NCBI RefSeq assembly: GCF_030270585.1
Contig: NZ_BSYI01000054.1
Coordinates: forward strand, 1-33,204
Direction: 5' to 3'
Length of the DNA: 33,204 nucleotides
Source: Paralimibaculum aggregatum
GTDB lineage: Bacteria; Pseudomonadota; Alphaproteobacteria; Rhodobacterales; Rhodobacteraceae
In this document: positions 8,205 to 16,419 of the stretch, one piece after another
How positions within the stretch are numbered: the first letter of the stretch is position 1
How the letters are laid out: each line of letters starts with the position of its first letter
Notes under the pieces: generated by a model
Database searches by the model: none
Told to the model about the DNA's origin: nothing
The model's input: the letters and a program-made list of their open reading frames with translations, nothing else
Program-made: the position numbers and the translations under genes

Positions 8205-8664
8205 GTTGCGCGGACTGCCCATCGAGTCTGCTTTCGCATGAGCGGGATTGCCGCCAGATCGTCTGCGCATGTCGCAGGGGATGGCGGAGGCGTATCCGGA
8301 CGTTGCCATGATCACGCGCTTCGCCGGTCCCGCAGAGCAGACGCACGCATCGAATGGCGTCCGTCGAGCATCTCAAGCTGCTGACAGGGCACTCCGCGAC
8401 TGATCGGGGTGCGAACCGAATGCACGGGGCTGGAGATGGGTCGAATGGGAAGGCCGGACTAGAACGCCTGGCTTGGAAGGCTCCTCGCTGAGCCGATGCT
8501 CGACGTGGCGGCGCTGGGATAGGTTGCTGATACGGTTTCCGTAGCAAGTGCAACGGCTTGCGCAGGGCGTTTAGCTGGTCTCGCCTTCCGTTGGATGCCG
8601 TCTGGCAGTCACCCCGAGCCCAATGGAATGCGGAGTTCGCGGCGTTCAAAGGCGGGTGAAAAAA
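8205..8664. other. Intergenic region without recognisable gene
   Basis: Open frames on both strands give no family resemblance and lack good ribosome sites. The stretch lies between the IS21 end and the palindrome that precedes the catabolic cluster. It may be leftover flanking or decayed DNA. Confidence 0.4.
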
Positions 8665-8684
8665 TTAGTTGTACGTACGTCTAA
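8665..8684. promoter_or_regulatory. 20-bp palindromic operator candidate
   Basis: TTAGTTGTAC/GTACGTCTAA is symmetric at 8 of 10 positions per arm, with a perfect GTACGTAC core. It is AT-richer than its surroundings and lies 39 bases before the GTG start of the SMP-30 gene. Its size and symmetry fit a dimeric TetR-type repressor; the TetR encoded at 13793-14530 in the same cluster is the obvious candidate. No second copy was seen upstream of tetR. Confidence 0.6.
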
Positions 8685-8723
8685 TATCTGGCAGCTTTCC
8701 CCAAACGCTTGAGGGAGAAGGCC

Positions 8724-9644
8724 GTGGGCAGAACATTCGCAATCGAGTGCATCGTGGATTGCGCGAACCACCTTGGCGAAAGCCCCGTCTGGGATGTCGA
8801 GACCGGCGCGCTCTACTGGGTGGACAGCACGGGCCAGCGGCAGGGCAAGGACGCTCTCTGGCGGTTCGATCCCGCCAGCGGCGCCGTGCGCTCATGGGCG
8901 CTTGCGAAGGACGTTGGCGCCATGGCGCTCCGCGCGAATGGCGGCGCCATCCTCGCGCTGAACGATGGCTTCTACACCTTCGACTTCGAGACCTCTTCCC
9001 TCGATCTCGTCGCTGCGGTGGATGACGATCCCACGCGCGCCCGTCTCAATGACGGAAAATGCGACAGGCGGGGCCGCTTCTTCGCCGGCGGGATGGACGA
9101 CCAGGAAGAACTGGGTGTCTGCAGCCTGTGGCGGCTCGATCCGGACCACAGCCTCCACAAGATCGAAGATAATATAATATGCTCGAACGGCCCGTGCTGG
9201 AGCCCTGACGACCGCACGTTCTATTTTGCAGATACGTTCAGGAACGAGATCTGGGCCTACGACTACGATATTTCGACGGGAACGCCGAGCAACAAGCGGG
9301 TCTTCGCGTCGACGCATGACGATGCCGGCTTTGCGGATGGCTCGACGGTTGATGAGGAGGGCTTCCTCTGGAACGCCCAGGTCATCAGCGGCGATCTCAT
9401 CCGCTATGCACCTGACGGGACCGTCGACCGGAAGATCTCCATGCCGGTCCGGAACATCACGTCCGTCATGTTCGGGGGCGCCAACCTCGACGAGATCTAT
9501 GTGACCTCGATGGCGCGGGTCTCGCACCCGGCGACCCACGACAACTTCGCGGTCGAGGCCAGGCCGCAATTCGCCGCCGGTGCCCTGTTTCGCATCCGCG
9601 GCCTCGGTATCCGGGGCATCCCGGAAACTCGCTTCTCCAACTAA
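8724..9644 (+). CDS. SMP-30/gluconolactonase-family lactonase
   Basis: 306 aa. The GTG at 8724 has AGGGAG six bases upstream; the TTG at 8711 would place that site inside the gene. The six-bladed propeller signature is complete: the metal ligands of human SMP-30 (E18, N154, D204) correspond to E19 in LGESPVWD, N155 in CSNGPCWSPD and D205 in FADGSTVDEEG. The substrate-site Asn corresponds to N109 in RLNDGKCD. The family hydrolyses sugar or other lactones in the cytoplasm, using a divalent metal. No signal peptide. It is the first gene of the cluster; 22 bases separate it from the FAD subunit gene. A lactonase next to a Mo-hydroxylase suggests the oxidation product is, or becomes, a lactone. 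Confidence 0.88.
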   Translation: MGRTFAIECIVDCANHLGESPVWDVETGALYWVDSTGQRQGKDALWRFDPASGAVRSWALAKDVGAMALRANGGAILALNDGFYTFDFETSSLDLVAAVDDDPTRARLNDGKCDRRGRFFAGGMDDQEELGVCSLWRLDPDHSLHKIEDNIICSNGPCWSPDDRTFYFADTFRNEIWAYDYDISTGTPSNKRVFASTHDDAGFADGSTVDEEGFLWNAQVISGDLIRYAPDGTVDRKISMPVRNITSVMFGGANLDEIYVTSMARVSHPATHDNFAVEARPQFAAGALFRIRGLGIRGIPETRFSN

Positions 9645-9666
9645 GTAAATAATAACGGAGGAAACA

Positions 9667-10539
9667 ATGAAGCCTGCTGCATTCGACTATGAGCGGCCAA
9701 ACGATCTGGCCGCTGCACTGGAGCTGCTGAGTTGCGAGGAGGACACGAGGATTCTGGCGGGTGGCCAAAGCCTCGTGCCGATGATGAATGCCCGCCTGGC
9801 GCGGCCGAAGCGCCTCGTGGACATCAATCGGCTTCCAGATCTCGACTACATTCGGGATGAGGGCACGCATGTCGCGATCGGGGCGCTCGCGCGCCATCGC
9901 GACGTGAAGTCCTCGCGGCTGGTCAGGGACCATCTGCCTGTCATACCTGCGGCCTACGAGTGGGTCGCCCATGCCGCGGTGCGCAATCGCGGGACGCTGT
10001 GCGGCAACCTCTGCCATGCCGATCCGGCATCCGAGATGCCGGCGCTCATGCTCCTGCTCGGCGCCGAGATGGTGCTGACGCAGGCCTCCGGGACACGCAT
10101 CGTGGCTGCGTCGGACTTCTTCCTCGGGCTCTACGAGACGGCCGCAGGGCCGGGCGAGATGCTCACTGAGGTGCGCATTCCGAAGCCGGCGAGGGACACG
10201 GGCTGGGGTTTCGAGGAAGTGGGCATGCGCAAGGCCGATTTCGCCTGGGCCACCTGCGCCGCCACCATGCGGCTCGACGGTGGGCGGATCGCGGCCCCCG
10301 CCGCCGCGGTCGCCGGCGTCGGTGACCGTGCCACGCGGCTTGCCGAGCTCGAGGCGGCGATCGAGGGGCAGGCGCCGAGCGACAGCCTCTTCGCCGACGT
10401 CGCCCGCGAGGTTGCCGTTTCTCTCGATCCCCCGAGCTCCGTCGGCGTGGACGCCCAGTATCGTCGCGATCTCGTCGGGACTCTCCTGCCGCGCGCCCTG
10501 GCCGCCGCTGCACGGCGCGCAGAGGAGGCGAAACAATGA
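9667..10539 (+). CDS. Molybdenum hydroxylase FAD-binding subunit (CoxM/XdhB-like)
   Basis: 290 aa, the usual length of this subunit. A strong GGAGG (9657-9661) precedes ATG 9667. The FAD pyrophosphate motif AGGQSLVPMMN lies at 31-41 and the second FAD loop, RNRGTLCGNLCHADPASE, at 107-124. The C-terminal CO_deh_flav_C domain follows. The subunit passes electrons from the 2Fe-2S protein to its acceptor. It overlaps the next gene by ATGA (10536-10539), implying translational coupling and equal amounts of both subunits. Confidence 0.93.
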   Translation: MKPAAFDYERPNDLAAALELLSCEEDTRILAGGQSLVPMMNARLARPKRLVDINRLPDLDYIRDEGTHVAIGALARHRDVKSSRLVRDHLPVIPAAYEWVAHAAVRNRGTLCGNLCHADPASEMPALMLLLGAEMVLTQASGTRIVAASDFFLGLYETAAGPGEMLTEVRIPKPARDTGWGFEEVGMRKADFAWATCAATMRLDGGRIAAPAAAVAGVGDRATRLAELEAAIEGQAPSDSLFADVAREVAVSLDPPSSVGVDAQYRRDLVGTLLPRALAAAARRAEEAKQ

Positions 10540-11036
10540 AGAAGACGGCTATCAATCTCACCGTGAACGGCCGCAGCCGGGATGCCGTTGTCCCGCCGCG
10601 CATGCTGCTGTCGGACCTGATCAGACATGAGCTCGCGCTTCCGGGCACGCATGTCGGGTGCGAACACGGCGTCTGCGGAGCCTGCAACGTCCTCGTCGAC
10701 GGAAAGGCGGTGCGTTCCTGCCTCATGTTCGCCGTTCAGGCCGACGGCTGCGAGATCACGACTGTCGAGGGGTTCAGCGCCGGCGGGCTCGACCTGGTGC
10801 AGACCGCGTTCTGGGAAGAGCACGGGCTGCAATGCGGCTTCTGCACGCCCGGAATGCTGGCATCCGCGCACGAACTTCTGGCCGAGAACCCGGACCCGAC
10901 GGATGACGAGATCCGCGAGGCGATCGCCGGCAATCTGTGCCGTTGCACCGGTTACGAATACATCATTGCCGCCATCCGCTCCGCCGCAAGGAAAATGCGC
11001 GACGCGGAAACCGCGGCCAAGCGTCAGCCGGCGTGA
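10536..11036 (+). CDS. Molybdenum hydroxylase 2Fe-2S subunit (CoxS-like)
   Basis: 166 aa with both iron-sulfur clusters complete: plant-ferredoxin-type ligands C42, C47, C50, C62 ([10 protein letters not shown] then SC), and the helical-domain ligands C100, C103, C135, C137 (CGFC and CRC). There is no Tat signal, so the enzyme is cytoplasmic. It sits between the FAD and Mo subunit genes, the common medium-small-large order; the next start is 11 bases on. Confidence 0.95.
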   Translation: MKKTAINLTVNGRSRDAVVPPRMLLSDLIRHELALPGTHVGCEHGVCGACNVLVDGKAVRSCLMFAVQADGCEITTVEGFSAGGLDLVQTAFWEEHGLQCGFCTPGMLASAHELLAENPDPTDDEIREAIAGNLCRCTGYEYIIAAIRSAARKMRDAETAAKRQPA

Positions 11037-11047
11037 AGGAGACCATC

Positions 11048-13522
11048 ATGGCTTCGCATCTCGACAGCAATGTCATCCCTCCGAGCCGGCAACGCGAGAC
11101 GCCCCGTTCCGGGCTGACCTGGATCGGCCAGTCGATGAAGCGCGTGGAAGACCCGCGCATTCTCGCCGGCAAGGGCGGCTATATCGACGACGTGACGGTT
11201 CCCGGCATGGCACATGCCGCGATGGTCACCAGCCCCCATGCGCATGCGAGGATCGTTTCCATCGATACCTCGAAGGCACGTGCGCTGCCCGGCGTCATCG
11301 GTGTCTATACCGGGCAGGATCTCGCCCGGGTCGTTGACCCTTGCCCGAGCTTCGCCTCCCCGCCGGTGCCGCAGCACGCCATCGTTCTCGACAAGGTGCG
11401 CCATGTCGGCGAGGTCGTCGCCGCGGTGGTCGCCGAGGACCGCTATGTTGCGGAGGACGCGGCCGAGCTTGTCGAGGTGGAATGGGAGATCCTCCCGGCC
11501 AATGTCGACATCGAGGCGTCCCTCGAGGCGACCGGCGACGCGGTGATCCACCCAGACGATCGCGACAGCAACAGGGCGCTCGACGAGAGCTTCCAGTTCG
11601 GTCCCGTGGACGAGCATTTCGCTGCCGCCGCGCATGTCATCAAGCGACGGCTGAGATGGCACCGCTCGTCCGCGCAGGCCATCGAGACCTGCGGTGTCGT
11701 CGCGCAGTTCGACCCCATCAGCGGCAGCTACACGATCCACGCGAACACCAATTTCTACAACTTCATCCCGTTCGTGATCGGTGGCTCGCTGCGCGTGTCG
11801 CCGGGCGAGCTGAGGATCATCCCGGTCCTGGCCGGCGGCTCCTTCGGCTCGAAGGTGTTCAACCACAAGATCCTCATTCGCACGGCGGGCCTGTCCCGCC
11901 TCGCCGGGGTCCCGGTCAAGTATATCGAGGACCGTGTCGAGCACTTCACGAACTCCGACAGTCACGGTTCGGACCGGCTCTACGACGCCGAACTCGCGGT
12001 GATGGAAGACGGTACCTTCAAGTCGCTGCGGTTCACGGTGCTCGACGATTACGGCGCCTATCTGCAGTTCGGCGTCGGAACCCACGGCAACGCGATGGCC
12101 CAGGTCACCGGCCCCTACCGGATCGAAAGCTTCGGGATGCGGGTGATCGCCGTGCTCTCCAACAAGACGCAGCAGGGCCCCTATCGCGGCTTCGGCTCGG
12201 AAGTGACCAACTGGGTCATGGAGCGCATGGCGGATGCCGCCGCCAAGGAGCTCGGCCGGGATCCGGTGGAGCTTCGCGAGCAGAACATGATCGCCGCCGA
12301 CGCGTTCCCCTACATGATCCCGACCGGGAACATCTACGATAGCGGCAATTTCCAGAAGGTGCTCGCGGAAGCGAAGGGCCTGTTCGATCTCGATGCGTGG
12401 CGCGAGCGGGCCAAGGCGCTGCGGGCAGGCGGCCGGTGCGTCGGCGTTGGCGTCGCCACCTGCATGGAGCGTTCGGTCTACGGGCCGACCGAGTGGTGGT
12501 CGCTCAACAATCGCGAGACGCCCGGTTTCACGCTGACGTCCACGCCGGAAGCGATCACGGCGCGCGTCGACCCCTCGGGGAAGCTGTTCGTGACGCTGCA
12601 TTCGCCGATGGTGGGCAATTCGCCCGAAACGGTCGTGACCCAGGTTCTGGCCGAACGCCTGACCGTCGCGCCCGAGGACGTCGTCATCAACTATTCCGAC
12701 AGCCAGTCCGGCTTCAACAGCGTCGGCCCGCAGGGCAGCCGCTTCACCGCGATGATCGCCGGCGCCTGCGTGTCGGCCTCGATCAAGCTCGAGGAGCGGT
12801 TGAAGCGGTTCGGCGCCTACATGCTCCAGCGCCGCCCCGAGGATGTCGAGCTGCGGGACGGCTGCGTCGCGGTCGTCGGATCCCAGGATCAGAAGAAGAC
12901 CTTCGCCGAGATCGCGCTGACGTCGAGCTTCTTCCGCCTCAGCTTCCCGGAGGGGGAGGAGTACGACTCCGGCATCGACTGCACGGCGGTCTACGATCAT
13001 CCGATCTCGACGGACCCGGACCCCGAGCGGAAGCATCTCGGCATCTTCTACCCCATCGTCGGGCATATCTGCCACATGGTGGCGGTCGAAGTGGATCCCG
13101 GAACCGGAAAGGTCGAGATCCTCGACTATGCCGCGGTGCACGACAACGGCACAATCGTCAATCCGCGGACCCTGGGCGGCCAGGTCTGGGGCGGCACCGC
13201 CAACGGGATCGGCACCGCCCTGTCGGAGCAGTTCCTGTATGATGCCGACGGGCAGTTCACGAATCCCAACTTCTCGGAGTTCGCGATGCCGACGGCGAAC
13301 GAGATGCCGAGGAACTTCAAGCTGGGCCATGTCGAAACGCCGTCGCCCTACACGGAATACGGCGTGAAGGGCGGGGGCGAAGGCGGACGGCTGGGGGCGC
13401 CCTCTGCGCTGACGAGTGCGATCGAGGATGCGCTGTCCGATTTCGGCGTCACGATCTCGTCCCTGCCGGTCACGCCTCCGGTCCTGCGCGGCATGATCCG
13501 CGCCGCCCAGGCGTCAGGCTGA
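11048..13522 (+). CDS. Molybdopterin-binding subunit of a CoxL/xanthine-dehydrogenase-type hydroxylase
   Basis: 824 aa. ATG 11048 follows GAAGGAGA (11035-11042). The N-terminus has IGQSMKRVEDPRILAGKGGY, typical of this family. Molybdopterin-contact segments are visible, including GGSFGSK and GPYRGFGSE (residues about 378-385). The general-base glutamate is E778 in GVKGGGEGGRLGAP. The AYxCSFR loop of form I CO dehydrogenase is not present, so this is not a CO dehydrogenase. Expected reaction: water-derived hydroxylation of an aldehyde or heteroaromatic/acyl-CoA carbon. No maturation (CoxD/E/F/G-like) or Mo-chaperone (XdhC-like) gene is present in the window, so these must be supplied elsewhere. 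The substrate is undetermined. Confidence 0.92.
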   Translation: MASHLDSNVIPPSRQRETPRSGLTWIGQSMKRVEDPRILAGKGGYIDDVTVPGMAHAAMVTSPHAHARIVSIDTSKARALPGVIGVYTGQDLARVVDPCPSFASPPVPQHAIVLDKVRHVGEVVAAVVAEDRYVAEDAAELVEVEWEILPANVDIEASLEATGDAVIHPDDRDSNRALDESFQFGPVDEHFAAAAHVIKRRLRWHRSSAQAIETCGVVAQFDPISGSYTIHANTNFYNFIPFVIGGSLRVSPGELRIIPVLAGGSFGSKVFNHKILIRTAGLSRLAGVPVKYIEDRVEHFTNSDSHGSDRLYDAELAVMEDGTFKSLRFTVLDDYGAYLQFGVGTHGNAMAQVTGPYRIESFGMRVIAVLSNKTQQGPYRGFGSEVTNWVMERMADAAAKELGRDPVELREQNMIAADAFPYMIPTGNIYDSGNFQKVLAEAKGLFDLDAWRERAKALRAGGRCVGVGVATCMERSVYGPTEWWSLNNRETPGFTLTSTPEAITARVDPSGKLFVTLHSPMVGNSPETVVTQVLAERLTVAPEDVVINYSDSQSGFNSVGPQGSRFTAMIAGACVSASIKLEERLKRFGAYMLQRRPEDVELRDGCVAVVGSQDQKKTFAEIALTSSFFRLSFPEGEEYDSGIDCTAVYDHPISTDPDPERKHLGIFYPIVGHICHMVAVEVDPGTGKVEILDYAAVHDNGTIVNPRTLGGQVWGGTANGIGTALSEQFLYDADGQFTNPNFSEFAMPTANEMPRNFKLGHVETPSPYTEYGVKGGGEGGRLGAPSALTSAIEDALSDFGVTISSLPVTPPVLRGMIRAAQASG

Positions 13523-13712
13523 GGGCGCGCGGCGGATGACCGGCCATCGCCAATCCGTCAGTCGCGGCGTGGGTGCGCAACCGCTCCGGCGGCGGCGCAT
13601 CCACGGAGCCGTCAGACCCGGCGGGGCGGTCGCTGCGAGGCCCGGCGCCGACCGCTCGCGCTGCCGGGGATCTTCCCCGCTCGCGCGGAGGGCGGATCGG
13701 CGCTGCGGCAGC

Positions 13713-13731
13713 GAAGCCCCGGCCGGGCTTC
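13713..13731 (+). terminator. Hairpin downstream of the Mo-hydroxylase genes
   Basis: A 7-bp stem GAAGCCC (13713-13719) pairs with GGGCTTC (13725-13731) around loop CGGCC, 190 bases after the large-subunit stop and 61 bases before tetR. It lacks a U-tract. It may separate the enzyme operon from the tetR-thioesterase pair. The rest of 13523-13792 holds no gene. Confidence 0.4.
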
Positions 13732-13792
13732 GGGCCGCGGCGCAGGAGCATGCGCGCATGGCCGGCTGGCGCTGCAAGAACCGGATCGCGGG

Positions 13793-14530
13793 ATGAGCGA
13801 ACCGCCGCGCTCCAAGATCGCCGGAACCCCCCGGTCGCCGCAGAAGCGCGGCGGCGCGCGCGGCCCCGGCCGCCCCCGCGGCCAGCGATCCGAGGCGACC
13901 CAGACCCGCATCCTGGATGCGGCCGAGCAGCTCTTCGCCGACCGCGGCTACGACGGCGCATCGATCCGCGACGTCGCCTCGGGTGCGGGGGTCCAGGTCC
14001 ATGCCGTCGGCTATCACTTCGGCCCGAAGGAGGCGCTGTTCGATTCTGTCGTCGCCAGACGGGCCAGTTTCATGACCCAGCTGCGCCGGCAGGCACTGGA
14101 GGACCTGCGCGGCGCGTCGGGTGGCGCGCCCATCGCCATTGCCGACCTCGTCCGCGCCTATGTGACGCCGTTCATCGAGTCGGCGGGCCACGGCGAGCCG
14201 GGCTGGCGCAACTACGCCGTCCTGATGGGCCGTCTCGCCAATTCGCCCCTGGGCACGGAAATCATCGCCAAGCACTACGACGAGACCGCCCGGACCTATC
14301 TCGACGAGTTCTGCCGCGCATTGCCCGATGCCCGGCCCGCCGAGATCGCGGACGGGTTCCTCGATACCGTGGCGGCGATGCTGTCGATCTGCGCGCGCAC
14401 GGGCCGTGCCGAACGATTGGTCGGCCGCACCTCCCCGCGCCACGCAGCACGGAACATCGAGAGACTGGTGCGTTTCCAGACCGCCGGTTTCCTGGCGCTC
14501 GCAGCGCCTGACAGGGAGAAACCCGAATGA
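13793..14530 (+). CDS. TetR/AcrR-family transcriptional regulator
   Basis: 245 aa. A basic Pro/Gly/Arg-rich tail (1-35) leads into the TetR HTH: TRILDAAEQLFADRGYDGAS, then IRDVASGAGVQVHAVGYHF and PKEALFDSVV (about 37-85). The helical ligand-binding domain extends to about 230. Likely a repressor of the catabolic cluster that responds to a pathway compound; the palindrome at 8665-8684 is a fitting target. Its stop overlaps the next start (ATGA at 14527-14530), so regulator and thioesterase are made together. The start is supported by spacing and composition, though the ribosome site (GCGGG) is weak. Confidence 0.9.
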   Translation: MSEPPRSKIAGTPRSPQKRGGARGPGRPRGQRSEATQTRILDAAEQLFADRGYDGASIRDVASGAGVQVHAVGYHFGPKEALFDSVVARRASFMTQLRRQALEDLRGASGGAPIAIADLVRAYVTPFIESAGHGEPGWRNYAVLMGRLANSPLGTEIIAKHYDETARTYLDEFCRALPDARPAEIADGFLDTVAAMLSICARTGRAERLVGRTSPRHAARNIERLVRFQTAGFLALAAPDREKPE

Positions 14531-14928
14531 CTGCCACGCTCGAAACCGGTGCCACGACCACGCTTGACGGCGCGGTCACGCAGGAACGCACGGCCGCATC
14601 GCTTGGCCGGCCCGGCGATGCCCTGCCTCCCGTGTTCGGCACGCCGTTCATGATCGCGGACATGGAGCGGGCCTGTGCGGCCCTGCTTGCGCCGCTGCTC
14701 GGCCCCGGCGACGTCTCCGTCGGCGTGCGCATCGAGGTGGCACACAGCGCACCCACCCCCGAAGGCGCGCAGGTCCGCGCGAGCGCCCGTTTCACGGGGC
14801 GCGAGGGACCGCTCTACTGGTTCGATGTCTGGGCCGAAGACCAGGGCGGAAAGATCGGGGAAGGGCGCATCGCCCGGGCGGTCGTGCCCGAGGCGAAGAT
14901 CCTGGCCCGGGCCGGGGCGCGGCTCTGA
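14527..14928 (+). CDS. FlK-like hot-dog acyl-CoA thioesterase
   Basis: 133 aa, single hot-dog domain. It aligns with fluoroacetyl-CoA thioesterase FlK through VFGTPFMIADMERAC, then VGVRIEVAHSAPTPEG and a short C-terminal strand pair. FlK's catalytic T42, E50 and H76 correspond to T39, E47 and H73 here, so the catalytic set is conserved. Expected reaction: hydrolysis of a small acyl-CoA in the cytoplasm. Fluoroacetyl-CoA itself is only one possibility; most family members have unknown substrates. Translational coupling to tetR ties it to the same control. Confidence 0.82.
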   Translation: MTATLETGATTTLDGAVTQERTAASLGRPGDALPPVFGTPFMIADMERACAALLAPLLGPGDVSVGVRIEVAHSAPTPEGAQVRASARFTGREGPLYWFDVWAEDQGGKIGEGRIARAVVPEAKILARAGARL

Positions 14929-14966
14929 TCGCGCGCGCGACATCCCGCCAGCCCCCAGCAACCGAG

Positions 14967-14990
14967 CGCGGCCCCAGAGCATGGGCCGCG
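14967..14990 (+). terminator. Hairpin after the thioesterase gene
   Basis: A perfect 8-bp stem CGCGGCCC (14967-14974) pairs with GGGCCGCG (14983-14990) around an 8-nt loop and is followed by TTCG. It lies 38 bases after the thioesterase stop and 69 before the VOC gene. The weak U-tract makes termination plausible but unproven. Confidence 0.5.
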
Positions 14991-15058
14991 TTCGCAACAA
15001 GAAGACTGCATGAACAAGGGCGCCATTACGGACAAGCCCCCGGAAAAAGGTGGAAACA

Positions 15059-15643
15059 ATGAAATCGATCTTTCTGGCTGCCGCTGTAGCGATCGCGGCA
15101 TCGGCATCGGTACCTGCGCAGGCGCAGATGCCGGGTCTGGTCGGGTCGCAGCACATCGGCCTGACGGTCCCTGACGTCGACGATGCGTCGGCGTTCTTCG
15201 TCGAGGTGCTCGGATGCAAGCGTTTCTTCGAGATCGGCCCGTTCGGCCCGTTCGAGGACGACTGGATGACCGAGAACCTCAACGTTCACCCGCGCGCGGT
15301 GGCGGAGCGGCTGGTCTTCATCCGCTGCGGCAACGGCCCCGCGATGGAGCTCTTCAAGTACGTATCGCCCGATCAGGAAACCGTGCAGCCGAAGAACAGC
15401 GACATCGGCGGATACCATGTCGCCTTCTATGTCGACGACATGGCTGCGGCGGTCGCATACCTGCGCGAGAACGGCGTGAAGGTCCTGGCCGACGCGCACC
15501 GGATCGACGAAGGCCCGCTCGGCGGCCTCGAATGGGTGTATTTCCTCGCCCCCTGGGGCATGCAGATGGAGCTGGTCAGCTCGCCCACCGGCCTCGGCTA
15601 TGAATCGACCATGCCCGGCCGCTTGTGGGACCCGCGCTTCTAG
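15059..15643 (+). CDS. Exported VOC (glyoxalase/dioxygenase-fold) protein
   Basis: 194 aa. ATG 15059 follows AAAGG; a GTG three codons earlier is less likely. Residues 1-23 are a Sec signal peptide (MKSIF, hydrophobic core, cleavage near AQAQ). Two beta-alpha-beta-beta-beta halves follow. The four metal positions of type I glyoxalases all carry liganding residues: H32 (QHIGLTV), E97 (AMELFKY), H120 (GGYHVAFYV) and E171 (MQMELVSSP). VOC enzymes are normally cytoplasmic, so a periplasmic, apparently metal-binding member is unusual. It is 130 bases after the thioesterase with a hairpin between, so it may be a separate transcript. Lyase, isomerase, dioxygenase or binding roles are all possible. 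Confidence 0.85.
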   Translation: MKSIFLAAAVAIAASASVPAQAQMPGLVGSQHIGLTVPDVDDASAFFVEVLGCKRFFEIGPFGPFEDDWMTENLNVHPRAVAERLVFIRCGNGPAMELFKYVSPDQETVQPKNSDIGGYHVAFYVDDMAAAVAYLRENGVKVLADAHRIDEGPLGGLEWVYFLAPWGMQMELVSSPTGLGYESTMPGRLWDPRF

Positions 15644-15734
15644 AGCGGGTCGCGGCCGGTGTGAACCGGCAAGGGGGCGCCTGATCGGCCCGAGCATGGT
15701 TCGCCGGCCAGGACGAGCATGACCCCCGGCGCGT

Positions 15735-15772
15735 GCCCCCATCGAGCGGCCCGGTTCGGCCGCGATGGGGGC
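15735..15772 (+). terminator. Long bulged hairpin after the VOC gene
   Basis: The 15-nt arm GGCCGCGATGGGGGC (15758-15772) pairs with 15735-15751, which has the same stem interrupted by a 2-nt GA bulge; the loop is CGGTTC. It lies 92 bases after the VOC stop. There is no U-tract. A smaller hairpin (GCCGGT/ACCGGC, loop GTGA) lies nearer the stop at about 15657-15672. The rest of 15644-15912 has no gene. Confidence 0.5.
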
Positions 15773-15912
15773 AACCCGCGCCGCGTGCCCGCCGGGCTGT
15801 GCGGTTCCGAGCTGGAAACCCGGGCATCCGTTTCCCGGTCGGCAAGGGAGCGGCGACGATGAAGGCGAGCGGGTTCCCGGGCGCTCGGAAGGGTCTATCC
15901 TGAGAGTCCGTC

Positions 15913-16240
15913 TCAAAGGATCCTGGAGCGAGCGAGGCGCCGCGGCATGAGATTGGTCATGGTCCGGACGGTCGCGGCGATGCGCGCGATGGCCCTGGCG
16001 AGGCGGCGTTCGATGGCGATCCACGCGAAGGAGCGCTCGACGATCCAGCGCCTTGCCTGAACGACGAAGCCCGGGTTGGAACGCCTCGCGATATCGAGGG
16101 GACGGGGCACAGCCCCGGCGACAGGCGGACCCAGGTATCCTGCATCTGCGAAGACGCGTTCGACGAGGGGGAAGCGGGCGGCGATCTCCGCGCCTGCGGG
16201 ACCGGCTCCGGGGCGCGCGCCGGCATCGCCGGATGGATCG
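15913..16240 (-). pseudogene. IS5-family transposase C-terminal remnant
   Basis: Reading leftward, the product contains RFPLVERVFADAGYLGP, a GFVVQARRWIVERSFAW segment and RRLARAIARIAATVRT, ending at the TGA at 15913. This is the end of an IS5-type DDE transposase, including its last catalytic Glu in the W-x-VER-x-FAW motif. The first half with the first catalytic Asp is missing, and sequence upstream of about 16240 is not alignable. The remnant separates the catabolic cluster from the convergent ABC-transporter operon. Confidence 0.75.
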
Positions 16241-16419
16241 CCTCCGACACCGCCGGGCGGCCCCGTTCGGCCCTCGGTGGCCCCCCATTCGAGGCCCACA
16301 CCGGCCCCGCGGGCCCCGGACTGGCGGCACCAGGGAACTCGGATCCGGGAATGGAAAGGCCGCCGGTCTGGCCGCGAAACGGGGAACCCCTCTGTCAGCC
16401 AGGATGATCGGGAGCCATC

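Noticed and set aside
11024-13330. A long open frame on the minus strand opposite the molybdopterin subunit gene
   Set aside because: It is antisense to a gene with clear family motifs and full-length similarity; open antisense frames are expected at this GC content. No domain in its translation.
11048-13522. Carbon-monoxide dehydrogenase large subunit
   Set aside because: The AYxCSFR active-site loop of form I enzymes is absent and no Cox accessory genes are nearby.
15026-16330. A minus-strand open frame covering the VOC gene and the IS5 remnant
   Set aside because: It is antisense to the VOC gene and in a different frame from the transposase tail, with no signal of its own.
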